Source: Syngnathus acus (lineage: Eukaryota > Chordata > Actinopteri > Syngnathiformes > Syngnathidae). From it: 64,000 nt of DNA. The position numbers and the translations under genes were made by a program. Positions 10,616-21,308 of this stretch are shown in pieces; position 1 is the stretch's first letter, and every line of letters begins with the position of its first letter. The notes beneath the pieces are model-generated. The model worked only from the letters and a program-made list of their open reading frames with translations, made no database searches and was not told where the DNA came from. The stretch lies in assembly GCF_901709675.1 (NCBI RefSeq), contig NC_051095.1, positions 23,427,956 to 23,491,955 on the forward strand, in the 5' to 3' direction.

Positions 10616-13495
10616 GTGGATTCACGTGAGCCTCCACGCAAAAAAAACAAAACTCATGGCACTTTATGTTCCTTATTTCCCTTTTTCTAGACACGTGTCT
10701 GAGCCAGTAAAAGGAATGCAATGTTCTAACAAGATGGCACTTATTTATAGAATGAGACGAGAGTTCTAATTTGCTTTAAATGATGTGCCTTTCTATGATA
10801 CAGTTGGCATATCAGAATGTTGTCACAATGATAGGGGTTTTCTATGTCTTTTATACTTCTGCGACATGTCTTATAAGATTATGTTAATCAGAGAAAGAAT
10901 ACATTTCGACAGATGACAACATTAATAAATTATTTTGGGCAATATTGACACTGAGAACACGCAAGTAATTTCTTTAGTATTTGTTTCCCTAGGATACTGT
11001 TTTTGCATTACTGCTTGGCTGAAAGGGTTTACGAAGACCTTTGAAAGAAGGGTACTGCTGTGGAAACAAGACAAATATAGTGTGTAAACAAATTCCAACA
11101 TTGTGGTCTTGCAATAAAAAGAAAATATTGCACGATTATCCGCATACCTCCCAACCTTATGGGGAAAAAAAATTGCACTGCAGCCACAATAAAACCATAA
11201 CATTACAAAAAACAATGTAACTTTGAATTTTTTAGAGTATTGCAGTTTTAATTGATTGTTTTGACGCAGCCGGCAACTCAAAATTGACATTTTCAAAACA
11301 GATGCTACATTTTGTTTGCAAAAGACAATACCTGTGCCAAACCATTTAAGATACGTAACAAAAGCAAATACACTACAACTATAAGAGTATGAGATAGCCA
11401 CAAGTGATACTCTTCTGTCTCTTCTTCTGAGCCCTTCCAGCGATAACTCCACCTCGCATACAAACTCCTCTTCCTCTGACCCCTCTACCTCTTACCTGCT
11501 TTAGATGTCCTCCATTCATGCTTGCAAAGAGCAACACAGGCCTGATTTGCTAATTGAAGAATTTTGTGAAGAAGTGTCAGACAGGTGCTTTTAGTGATTG
11601 CCTACTGATCAGGGAGTTTCTAAGGGCTCGGAGCATATGATTTCTGTTCTGTAACCACAGTTAAAACAAGGGAGTTTGGACTTCTTGAATGACATCCGTG
11701 TTAACTGTTTTGCAAAAAACTATTTTCCATCCACTGAGAATGGGTTAACACATTTGCATGCGATGGTGACGATAAAGACCGAGAGCTTCCCAGCTTCTCC
11801 AAACAGGTCAAAGCAATCAATAAAAACTAGGATAATGTGTGCCTAAAGCTTAGAACAAAATAGTGCTGAAAAAAACAACAATAAAACACCCCTGTTTGTT
11901 TGGTGAAAGGATGTGGTAAACTAGGTTGAGTCATGAGTTTTGTTGTTTTCTTACCAAATTGTTGGTGGGTCATCCTCTCATGTGATCTTTTTATCTTTAA
12001 TGCTCACAATATTACACAAGAATGACTAGCAGAAGACTGCATATTTTAAGTTGCACTACTTGCCAGGAAGATTGAAACACGGCCGTGGAGCTTTATTCTT
12101 CCGGTTGTGGAAGAAAGTAACTGTCCAAAATAGTACCAATTCTTTCTTTATTCTCCCCCGAGTAGAAGGTGGCTCAACCTACCTAGCCCATATGTGACAA
12201 TGTGTCACTCCTTGGGCATTCAACTGGAAATGTGTGCCAGAGTACAGATAGATAGGAAGAACATAAAATGTCACAGAGACAGATAACCTTGCTCAAGTCT
12301 CCTATCGACTTAGTATTTGCCAAAGAGGCCTAATCCTTGTGTTGGAGGAGGGAGACATGTAAAGAAGGCAGGACAGCGGCCCGGATTTGAACAGCCCTGG
12401 CCTGGATACTCAGAGGCAATGTAAACTCCCCAATTTTCAGGGTATATGACCCTGATGACCCTGACTGGCCATCAATATGAATGGCCATTTTTAACCACTT
12501 CTGGCAAACACTTAAAACATTTAGCTCCACCCACATTTGCAGCCTGGGAACTGACCCTTCACTTGACCCTTCTTAGGCTTCCTGTCATACATGACATGAC
12601 ACTTGTGATGCGAGCCCTCAAGGATCTGAAGAATCTGCAAAAAGGAAGTGAAATAATCTGACTTATAATGAATTAGACTTGTGTCTTTGTTCAAGTTCAA
12701 AACATTTCCGTTATTTTTTTCCCCCACATACGACACAGGAATCACTGCGGCTCTTGCCCAAAGAAAAGCAATGAGATGATGTAATTCTCCAATGTATCCA
12801 GAAGAGGGCAGTCAAAGTCAAAAGATGGTTATGGCCACATGAGCTGCTCCGTTCAGTTGCAACATGTGAAAGACACTGAAGTCAAACAAGAGTGCCCTCT
12901 TGGCCAACTTGCATGTATGGATATATTGTAGCATCATGTGATAACTGTGGAGGGAAAACTGGCTATGTCTAGTAAATCGGCCAGGAAGAGTATCGCCAAA
13001 TGTTCGGCAAAATAAAATGCATGATATATACTTTACAAATAGCTAAATACCACTGAAAACAATTAGCGTGTTGAAATTTAAAAGGCTAATGAGTGTGCCT
13101 ACATGACTTGCATACTGAACAGCCCTGCTGTTTCTTTCTTCCCCAGAGGCATAGCAAGTCTAAACCTCTATTCACCTCAGCCAAAACAAGCAGAGTGTTG
13201 TTCTTTCCTTGTTTTAAAGTATTCCCAGACTTACCAAAATATTCTTTATGTGCAGTGTTCCATTGAATCCAAACATGGACCTGAAACCCACAATACGATA
13301 CAATTTGAACTCAACGTAAAATGGAGGTGTTAAAGTCATGTAAAAATATAAGATGTACTAGTGACTTCTGGCATTATGTTACTTGTAAAGTGGCTCATGC
13401 TAAAATAACAAAAGCAACATATGGTCACACTTAGCTTGAGTGTGTATTGTGACTTTTCTGACTCACTTTCATTTTTCCACATTTCAACAATATTT
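10616..13495 (+). other. SH3TC2 3' UTR and downstream DNA
   Basis: AT-rich sequence with no further exon that I can support. A first AATAAA is at 10924-10929 and several more AATAAA motifs follow (about 11114, 11818, 11880). No transposon ends are recognised here. Confidence 0.5.
10924..10929 (+). terminator. Candidate SH3TC2 polyadenylation signal
   Basis: A canonical AATAAA lies about 310 bp after the stop codon. Others lie further downstream, so the site actually used is uncertain. Confidence 0.4.
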
Positions 13496-13508
13496 CCATA
13501 TAATATAT

Positions 13509-13871
13509 CCATCCATCCATTTTCTGAACCGCTTAGTCCCCACGGGGGTCGCGGGAGTGCTGGAGCCTATCCCAGCTGTCATCGGGCAGTAGGCGGGGGA
13601 CACCCTGAACCGGTTGCCAGCCGATCGCAGGGCACACAGAGACAAACAATCATTTGCACTCGCACTCACACCTAGGGACAATTTGGAGTCTTCAATCGGC
13701 CTACCAAGCATGTTTTTGGGATGTGGGAGGAAACCGGAGTGCCCGGAGAAAACCCACGCGGGCCCGGGGAGAACATGCAAACTCCACACAGGGAGGGCCG
13801 GAGGTGGAATCGAACCCGCACCCTCCTAACTGTGAGGCGGACATGCTACCCAGTGCGCCACCGAGCCGCCC
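13509..13871 (-). mobile_element. tRNA-derived SINE with 13-bp target duplication
   Basis: On the minus strand a tRNA-like head (A-box-like GGGTAGCATGTCCGCC, B-box GGTTCGATTCC) is followed by a conserved body and an ATGG-repeat tail. The insertion is bounded by CCATATAATATAT at 13496-13508 and 13872-13884, an exact 13-bp target-site duplication. It belongs to the same family as the copies at 25061, 48692 and 59829. Confidence 0.93.
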
Positions 13872-13884
13872 CCATATAATATAT

Positions 13885-14876
13885 TTAATGGTTAAATCCA
13901 AATGTTGTACAGTATGTTACGCTTAGAGAAAATGTTAAATCTAAATATAAACGTGACATCTAATCTAAATCTTGCTTTGCAAACAGCACCTCATACAAAA
14001 TATTATGCAATGCCTTCAATGAAATTCAACAGATGACTTGGACTTTTTTGTGATTACTGTAATTTTAAATATTTGATGAACATCTCATACTTTGCTTAGC
14101 ATAACATTTCCTTGCAGCAAAATCGTTTTTCTATGTGCAAAGGGACAGACAGTGTGGGATCCCATTCTTTAGCTCAGGCATGCTTACATTTGTTTGTATG
14201 GTGATCAGACTCAGATGGAATTCTGCTTTAAGCATTACCATGTGCGTGTTTTGGACAGTAAATGGAAAGAGGACGTTTAGACAGAATTTGTGAACTTGAG
14301 TCGTGTAGGGATTTAATAATTAACTACTCACCAGTGGCTACTCTAGCGATAAAAAGTATGACTGTCAGTGAGCCTTGGAGAAGATCCAACTCCATGGAGG
14401 CCTGCACTGGATAAGCAGTTAGCAAATGAAAGATGGGTGAGCCACCGTGTGAACCATATCAGGAGAATGGACACAACTGGGAACAAGAGTATGAACTAAT
14501 GTACCGAAAATAAAGGGATGCTCACACATCAAATGAAATGTAAATCTTTATTGATCACATTGCAGTAATCATTGAGAATAAAATTAAGTAAGGTGTGAAG
14601 GAAACGTAGCCCAGAAACAAATTGAAAACTGATGTCACATGCTGATCCAACTTTTGTGAATTTCTTCAAGGCTCAACTCATTATGTGGCTGACTAGTGTG
14701 ACTCTTTTCGAATTTCTGGACATTCTCCTGATAAGACAACAGATGGAGTCCTGGGGTATCTCCCTACACACGTAGGTCAGTGCTTCTCAGAACTGGCAGC
14801 TTAGGTCATTTGAATATTTCATTTAATTTAAATCTTGAAAAGCCATTGAGGGCAAGCTCTAATTTGCAATGATGGT
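13885..14876. other. Intergenic DNA, nothing recognised
   Basis: Low-complexity AT-rich sequence. No long open frame, terminal repeat or RNA gene is visible. Confidence 0.4.
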
Positions 14877-15078
14877 GTCAAACTCCAGTCCTCGGGGGCC
14901 GCATTCCCGGAGGTTTTCGACGTTTCCCTTGTTAAACACACCTGATTCAAATGATCAGTTCATCCTCACGTTCTGCAGGACCCTGATAATGATCCTGATC
15001 AATTGAATTAGGTGTGTTTAACGAAAAAAACATGTAGGAATGCCGCCCCTGAGGACTGGAGCTTGACAGCCCTGATTC
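14877..15078. mobile_element. Short hAT-like MITE
   Basis: About 200 bp with imperfect inverted ends: GTGTCAAACTCCAGTCCTCG on the left and GAGGACTGGAGCTTGACAG on the right. An internal inverted pair, AACACACCTGATTCAA and TTGAATTAGGTGTGTTTAA, makes nearly the whole element foldable. Both features are typical of non-autonomous hAT elements in fish. Confidence 0.7.
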
Positions 15079-15553
15079 AGAGAGAACATGGGAAAGAAAC
15101 AGAGCAAATATTAAAAACATTTACATTCAAAAGCAAAATACTTTTTGATCAATTCTTGACTGTTGTAGATTATTATAACCACTGAAACATGTTGGATAGT
15201 TACCAGTTTGATGTTGTGATGTATGGTGGCATGTTACCTTTAAGACCTTGGAATGAAAATGAGCCAGTTCATATCTCAGCATACAGATAAAGAGCCCCAT
15301 TGCACCTTGGAATATAAAGTGCAATGATGGGTGAAGTTGCTGTAGCCAGTCATGAATCTTAGTGAAAAAGAGTCCTGTGGTTTTAGTCTGAAAACAGGCA
15401 TGTCTGTATATGTTGTCTTATCCAAACTTAAAAGCGTGCCTGGTTGAGAGGTTATCGTGATTTTCTTTGCATATTTGATCTGTTTAGGAAGGCTTTGCAT
15501 GATGCCTGTTTTTTTTGCTTGCATCATCCATTTGGGTCCACTACTATTCTATG
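15079..15553. other. Intergenic DNA, nothing recognised
   Basis: Only short chance frames are seen between the MITE and the TA-flanked element that follows. Confidence 0.4.
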
Positions 15554-15555
15554 TA

Positions 15556-17092
15556 CCGTAAATTCCGGACTATAAGCCGCGACTTTTTTCCAAAACTTTG
15601 AACCCTGCGGCTTATAGTCAGGTGCGGCTTATATAAGGATTTTTTTCGTGATTTTTGTGATGACTTGATCACTTTTATACACTGCGGTATCTTGAAGAAA
15701 AAAACAACAACAAAAATACTATTTTGAAACACTACTATGGCTGCTGCTTATTCTGGCTGTGTTGCTTGTGACTATTATGAGCTTTAGTAGGAATGCACGC
15801 TAGGTGACCTGCGTCAAAGGGCTCTAAACCCTTTCTCTTACTCTGCCATGTGACTCAGAGATTACACAAAGCAGTGGCGTTGTTTGGACCATCTGCATTG
15901 TATTAAAACCCAATCAATCAGCATTTAAATTCAATTCTTCTGACATTTTGCTCACCAAAAACAAGTTGTAATGAACGTGAACTTTTAATGCATTTTATTC
16001 AGAAGGTTACTTTGAACCCCGAGGCTTAAATGGCGGCGCGACGTATTTATGGATTTTTACGGCCTCCAGGGGGCGCTCTAGCAGGAAGCAAGAGCGAGAC
16101 AGACGAAGAAGAGATAATGCGCCGAAGAAGACGTGCTAGTTTGTGTTTTGATAGGCGAATAGTGGCGTATAATTCACACAAAGAAGAGACAGAACAAGAT
16201 CAAGACGGACATTACTGAAAGGAAGCTTTTATACACAAACCGTCATTATGGGGGACAAAAGAAATGCATATGAAGCCGCTTTTAAGCTAAAGGCAGTCGA
16301 TGTTGATGACATTGTGTTGCGTCACCCTTTTCTTTATTTCGTGGTCCCGTCTACTCTGGAGCTATACGTGTCGCTCGCTAGTTTAATGTAATTTAGCGCT
16401 TCGTGCATGAATAAAATTAGCATGAACAGACCCTCATCACACTCGAAGAAATGCATAAAAGCGAGGACGAAAGAGAGACTGAGAAAGTGTGAGGCGAAGG
16501 ATATCTAACGCTATTCCAATCGGACGCTGAGGAGGAAGACTTCGATGGTTTCAGTGCACAGGAGGAAGATGAAGACGATGAAGCTCTTTTTTTTACTTTT
16601 ACTGGTATGTTTTTTAACGAGCCCTGTTGGTGCTGTACTACCGTGTTGCTGCTGTGTTACCGCCGCGTCTCAGTGACTTTTACCGGGTATGTTTTTTTTA
16701 ATCCAGCCCTATTAGTCTTGTGTTACTTCCGTGTTGCTGCGGTATTACTGCCGCGTCACGGGCAGTGTTTGGAAAGAAATGTTAAGGTATGTTATTAAAA
16801 CTTTAAAAAAGCTTTCTGTGTCCAGTCTTTCTTTGTTAATAACTCGCGTGCACACTTCCGTGTTGCTGCGGTACTACTGCTGCGTCACAGGCAATGTTTA
16901 GAAAGACATGTTAAAGTATGTTATTAAAACTTTAAAAAGGCTTTCTGTGAACGGTCTTTCTTTGTAAAAAAACGCGTGTGCACGTGCGGCATATAGTCCG
17001 GTGCGGCTTATATAAGAAAAAAACTAAAATATCTCCCAATTTTAGCTGGAGCGGCTTATAGTCCGGTGCGGCTTATAGTCCGGAATTTACGG
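15556..17092 (+). mobile_element. TA-flanked Tc2/pogo-like deletion derivative (TATAAGCCGC type)
   Basis: It begins CCGTAAATTCCGGAC and ends GTCCGGAATTTACGG, with TA at 15554-15555 and 17093-17094. Subterminal GCGGCTTATA repeats occur at both ends. Inside are the start of a transposase-like protein (16248 onward) and its acidic C-terminus (about 16498-16590), with the catalytic middle missing. The right half holds a duplicated block ending TATGTTATTAAAACTTTAAA (about 16690-16950). Confidence 0.88.
16248..16310 (+). pseudogene. Remnant N-terminus of Tc2/pogo-like transposase
   Basis: An ATG followed by KRNAYEAAFKLKAV matches the first residues of the transposase at 44997-46284 (KRHAYDA, then QFKLKAI). 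The match ends after about 20 residues. The conserved acidic tail (LFQSDAEEEDFDGFSAQEE) resumes near 16500, so an internal deletion removed the DNA-binding and DDE core. Confidence 0.7.
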
Positions 17093-17094
17093 TA

Positions 17095-18493
17095 GTATAT
17101 GTGAGGGATATGACTGTTTTCCATCAGTTTGACTGGGAGGAAACCTTTCCTTGGATTTCAGGCATCTATGATTGTGCAAGTAATGCCTCTGGTGTGTTGT
17201 GCATTTCTATCTTTTTGCTATTTCACTTCCGATTGGGTTGTTGCAATGGTTGTGCACATAAAGGAGCAAATAGTGCAGTGTTAGGGTTCTTCTTCTCCTG
17301 GTGTACATACATGAACTTGCTCATGAGAAGTGTGTCATGAGAAACACAAGTGGCCTGCTGGAGATCAATTTGCTCAGCCGTCTTGCTGATGGGTTGTTAC
17401 CCTTGTACAGCCCCTCTCCTGGTGTACTCGCCTGTCTCCTGGTATCACGTCAATGCTTTTGACAAGTCTTTTGCTGACAGTTGAAGGAAACCAGAAACAT
17501 GAACACGAGAGGCCTACTTGAGATTTGTTTGATTTTCCTGTTCCTCCTGTGGAGGAAATCACAGTCCTGTTGCTTGGATTTTGCCCCCTCCCCCCAAATC
17601 TCCTGGTTTAACGGCATGTCTCCTTGAGCTTGAATTTTGCGAGTAGATAATGACTGCATGTGCAACACTAAAAGAGCTGCACTCACTACCTGCAAAAAGA
17701 CATCTCACAGTACTATTAGTGAGTGGCATGTGTACTGAAGAAACGACGAGCAAGGAGGCATCCAGAAAGAATTCAATATCATTCCAATAGGGATGTCTTG
17801 CTATCTTCCTTCCCATCTGTTTTCTGTCCCCCTACTCAGCAGGTGAGATTGATTCTCAATTTTTATTGCTTCCTAACTGGACAGTACCCAGAGGTGTGAT
17901 TGATTTGTAGTGACATGGAGATGATTACAGTCCCCTTCACTTTATAACAGAGCAGTAAAAAAATCCATACATCCATACATTTTCTATACCTTGTCGTCAA
18001 TTGGGGCGCCGGTGACGCGGAACCTATCCTAGCTGAATTTGTGCAAGATATGTGGTCCACTCTGGTCTGTTTGCCAGTGAGTCACATCCAATTAAAAAAT
18101 AAATTCTGTAAGATTAGTCGATCACACCATCTGCTTGTGCCTTACGCCCAGTCCTCTGACGTACGGCATCCTTACATGAGACGGGAGGAGGTCAATTCTA
18201 AAAACTACACAACACATAACCAACTCCGAGCTCCCATCCTTGAATGACAGCTTCACCTCTCACTGCTTCCACAAGTCATTCATCATCATCATCATCAAAG
18301 ACTATTTCCACACTGTCTACAACCTTTTTTGAACTTTACCATCTGGAAAGAGATGATATTACACGTGGCAGTCCATGCTTCTTGAACGATTTCAGCCATA
18401 ACCACTGAACTCTAAAACAAAGCATGACAACATATTGAGGTGTAATATCTGATGGCCTATGCATATACATTGGTGTTGCAGTATGGTAAATAA
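17095..18493. other. Intergenic DNA with an old SINE tail
   Basis: Mostly unrecognised. Positions 17960-18035 contain CCATACATCCATACATTTTC followed by a degraded SINE 3' body (AACCTATCCTAGCTG), a minus-strand relic of the SINE family seen elsewhere in the window. A (CAT)n-like run lies at about 18279-18296. Confidence 0.45.
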
Positions 18494-19251
18494 TAGGGGT
18501 GTAAATCGCGGGTTTTGTCACGATACGATATCATATCGATACAAAGAACCACGATACGATATTTGCCGATATCTTAAAGCCTGCTGTGATTCATTCACGA
18601 TACATCACGATATAGTGCTCCACGATCGATATTTTTATTTTTAAATAAAAAATATAGAACAATATCCTGATTTATAACAATTCATACGCAAAATCAATAA
18701 GGTACTGCAAACTCTTTATTTAGGAAATTACAAGAGTATTGTAGTATACATAGTGCTTATTTTAACACTGAACTTTATCAAATTCCTATATTTTTTCTCA
18801 TATAAGTAAAGAAAAATGAATATTCTTTCTTTTTTGTAATACCATTAACTTTAAAGTGCATTACTGAACTATTTATTTACAATAATTTTAATTGTCCGTT
18901 GAGCCATCTTTTCTTTGGAATCCAAAGTGCTTCCAAACGAATGACTTGAAGCCCAAAGGTGAGCGAATTTCCTCGTCTTCTTGGACACTAGCCATAGCAC
19001 CAGCCCAGGAGCCGCGTAGTTGTCGGCTCCCCTTTCACGTGCCTGCTCTGCTCACAACACAACACGCCGCGTACTGCTCCCGGAAAGAGGAAGCAAGCAA
19101 CAATGAACTGGATTTCAAAATAAAGTCGCGTCTAATGTCCGAGGTCAAACACGGCGATATAAATCGATGTTTACGTTTAGCATCGATGCCAATAAATCGT
19201 AGAGCATTATATCGATTAATCGATGTGTATCGATGAATCGTTACACCCCTA
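18494..19251. mobile_element. Non-autonomous hAT element with exact 8-bp duplication
   Basis: The ends are TAGGGGTGTAA and TTACACCCCTA, bounded by GTAAATAA at 18486-18493 and 19252-19259. The subterminal regions are crowded with ATCGAT, CACGATACGATAT and related motifs on both sides. Length is 758 bp with no transposase frame. Confidence 0.92.
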
Positions 19252-19502
19252 GTAAATAACGATGTGGGAGTGATCTAAACATTTATCTCTTTTTAAAAAA
19301 AATATTATTTATGAGGACATATTCTGTGCCTGATTTCCATTGTACAGTTTTGTACAATGACAATAAAGTAACTATCTTTTTAAAACCGAATTGCATACAT
19401 GATCTAAAGAGCTAAACATAAACACTTCGAAATTTGGAACATAGTAGATAACAGGACAGCAAGTGTTTCTGCCTCTCATTGTAGTCACATGTCTAACCAA
19501 CA

Positions 19503-20990
19503 CTGCAAGTCAAGTCAAGTCAAGTTTATTTGTATAGCCCTAAATCACAAGCAGTCTCAAAGGGCTTCACACAGACAAAAATTGACAATTATTCTCAAAG
19601 CATCCCCTGATCTTAAGCTCCCAAAAGGGCAAGGAAAAACTCAAAAACCCCTGCCAGGGGAAAATGAGAAACCTTGAGAAGGGACCACAGATGGAAGGAT
19701 CCCCCTTTCAGGATCACCAGGTTGTAATGGATGCAGAGAGGGCACAAATAATACATAATATGTAAATCAAAAAAGCGGATGTCCAAGTCAGAGCGAAGGG
19801 CTGCCGGAGGAGCCCTCTACTATCCTGGCAGTGGAGGTTGAGCTGCAGTTCCCCCAACCTGAATTGGCCCACGGGAATCCAGATAGCCCCTGTCAGCTTG
19901 GGTGCCACCTAACCACCTCCCCGGCCGGGGAGGGGGGAGAGAAAACAAAACAAACTCCGGCCGAATCGGCCACTACAGGTTAGTTAAAGGCCATGTCATA
20001 GAAATGTGCCTTTAAACATGTCTTAAATGTTTCTACTGAGGTAGCAGTCCTAATATCCATTGGGAGGGCATTCCAAAGCTCTGGAGCCCGGATAGAAAAT
20101 GCTCCCTGCAGACACTTTCTTGGCCCTCGGTGTCGCTAAAAGGGTAGTGTTTTGCGAACGAAGGTTACGAGACGGAACATAAGGAACAACTAGGTCGACG
20201 AGATACGAAGGCGCGAAGCCATGCAGTGATTTATAGGTTAATAGAAGAACCTTGAAGTCACATCTTAAATGGACCGGGAGCCAATGTAAGTTGGCTAATA
20301 TTGGGGTAATGTGATAAAATTTTCTTGTCCGTGAGAGCAGCCTTGCAGCAGCATTTTGTACTAACTGTAGACTTTTGATGCGGGACTTAGGAAGACCAGA
20401 GACTAGTACATTACAGTAGTCCAGGCGCGACGTGACGAACGCATGTATAATAGTTTCCGCATCACCGGTCGAGAGGATCGGACGAATCTTTGCAATATTA
20501 CGAAGGTGAAAGAACGCAATTCTGGTTATATTCTTAATGTGCTTTTGAAAGGAGAGAGTTTGGTCAAACATTACCCCGAGATTAGTTACAGTATCGCTCT
20601 GAGTGATAGTACGGTTATCTATAGTTATAGCGGTTTCCTTGAACAAGTGTTGAAAACGAGTTGGACCAATTATCAACATCTCAGTTTTATCTGGGTTAAG
20701 ACGAAGGAAGTTGAGAGACATCCATTGCTTGATCTCCGCAAGGCATGCCTCAAGATTACAACAATCCCGCAGATCTGTCATCGATAACGGCATATATAAT
20801 TGGGTGTCATCCGCGTAGCATTGAAAACTAATATTATATTTACGTATTATGTCCCCAAGCGGAATCATATAAATATTAAATAGAATTGGTCCGAGAACCG
20901 ATCCCTGTGGGACACCACATAGTGTGACATACACACAGCTAGTATGTGCAGCTAATTGAAATAGACAAATTGAGTCTGCCAGTATTTTGA
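19503..20990 (-). mobile_element. 5'-truncated CR1/L2-type LINE
   Basis: The 3' tail is the AAGTC-rich repeat at 19503 and adjoining TTTATTTGTATAGC, typical of fish CR1/L2 LINE ends. A 3' UTR of about 550 bp follows, then an RT open frame. The 5' end stops near 20990 just before a hAT insertion; the endonuclease and first RT motifs are missing. Confidence 0.85.
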
Positions 20991-21018
20991 ATTGCTGTGG
21001 TTTAGCAGAGGTCCCCAA
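20050..21018 (-). CDS. LINE reverse transcriptase, C-terminal part
   Basis: An open frame of 322 codons containing the RT motifs CGVPQGSVLGPILFNIYM and CYADDTQLYM (intact YADD catalytic box), then NLGVMFDQTLSF and the C-terminal ILANLHWLPVHLRCDF plus APSYLVDLV. This arrangement is usual for CR1/L2/Rex1-group LINEs. The nominal first residues at 20990-21018 run into the neighbouring hAT, so the real start is lost. It is a retrotransposon fragment, not a host gene. Confidence 0.85.
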   Translation of the reverse strand: MGTSAKPQQFKILADSICLFQLAAHTSCVYVTLCGVPQGSVLGPILFNIYMIPLGDIIRKYNISFQCYADDTQLYMPLSMTDLRDCCNLEACLAEIKQWMSLNFLRLNPDKTEMLIIGPTRFQHLFKETAITIDNRTITQSDTVTNLGVMFDQTLSFQKHIKNITRIAFFHLRNIAKIRPILSTGDAETIIHAFVTSRLDYCNVLVSGLPKSRIKSLQLVQNAAARLLSRTRKFYHITPILANLHWLPVHLRCDFKVLLLTYKSLHGFAPSYLVDLVVPYVPSRNLRSQNTTLLATPRAKKVSAGSIFYPGSRALECPPNGY

Positions 21019-21308
21019 ACACCGGGCCGCGGACTGATACCGGTCCGTGGGTCATTTGATACTAGGCCGCACAGAAAAAAAACAAAACATTTTTTTTATC
21101 GACGATCAATTAATTCAGGTCAAGACGCGTAACATGTTTCACCAGTCGAGCCCGTAAAGCCACGGAGCAGATACTGGTGAGTTTTATTTTTACGCGTTTT
21201 TTTAATATAAATTTATTATCTATTTATATATTTATTTAAAGGCTGGTCCGTGAAAATATTGTCTGACATGTAACCGGTCCGTGGTGCAAAAAAGGTTGGG
21301 AACCGCTG
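21006..21308. mobile_element. Short hAT-type element
   Basis: It starts CAGAGGTCCCCAAAC and ends GTTGGGAACCGCTG, an imperfect inverted pair, with CCGGTCCGTGG motifs at both ends. The expected 8-bp duplication is imperfect (TGGTTTAG against TGGTTTAA, overlapping the end), so the borders are approximate. Confidence 0.75.

Noticed and set aside
10922-11452. 176-codon frame on the minus strand downstream of SH3TC2
   Set aside because: Composition is hydrophobic and irregular, no family is recognised, and it lies antisense to the SH3TC2 3' UTR. Treated as chance.
11402-11504. Ser-rich plus-strand reading (DTLLSLLLSPSSDNSTS) after an AG, possibly an alternative last SH3TC2 exon
   Set aside because: No supporting donor, and it begins only after a weak acceptor context in AT-rich UTR. 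The exon at 10013-10615 already has a clean stop.
13795-13871. tRNA gene
   Set aside because: A- and B-box-like motifs are present but the sequence continues into a SINE body with a repeat tail and does not fold as a full tRNA. The same holds at 48692 and 59829.
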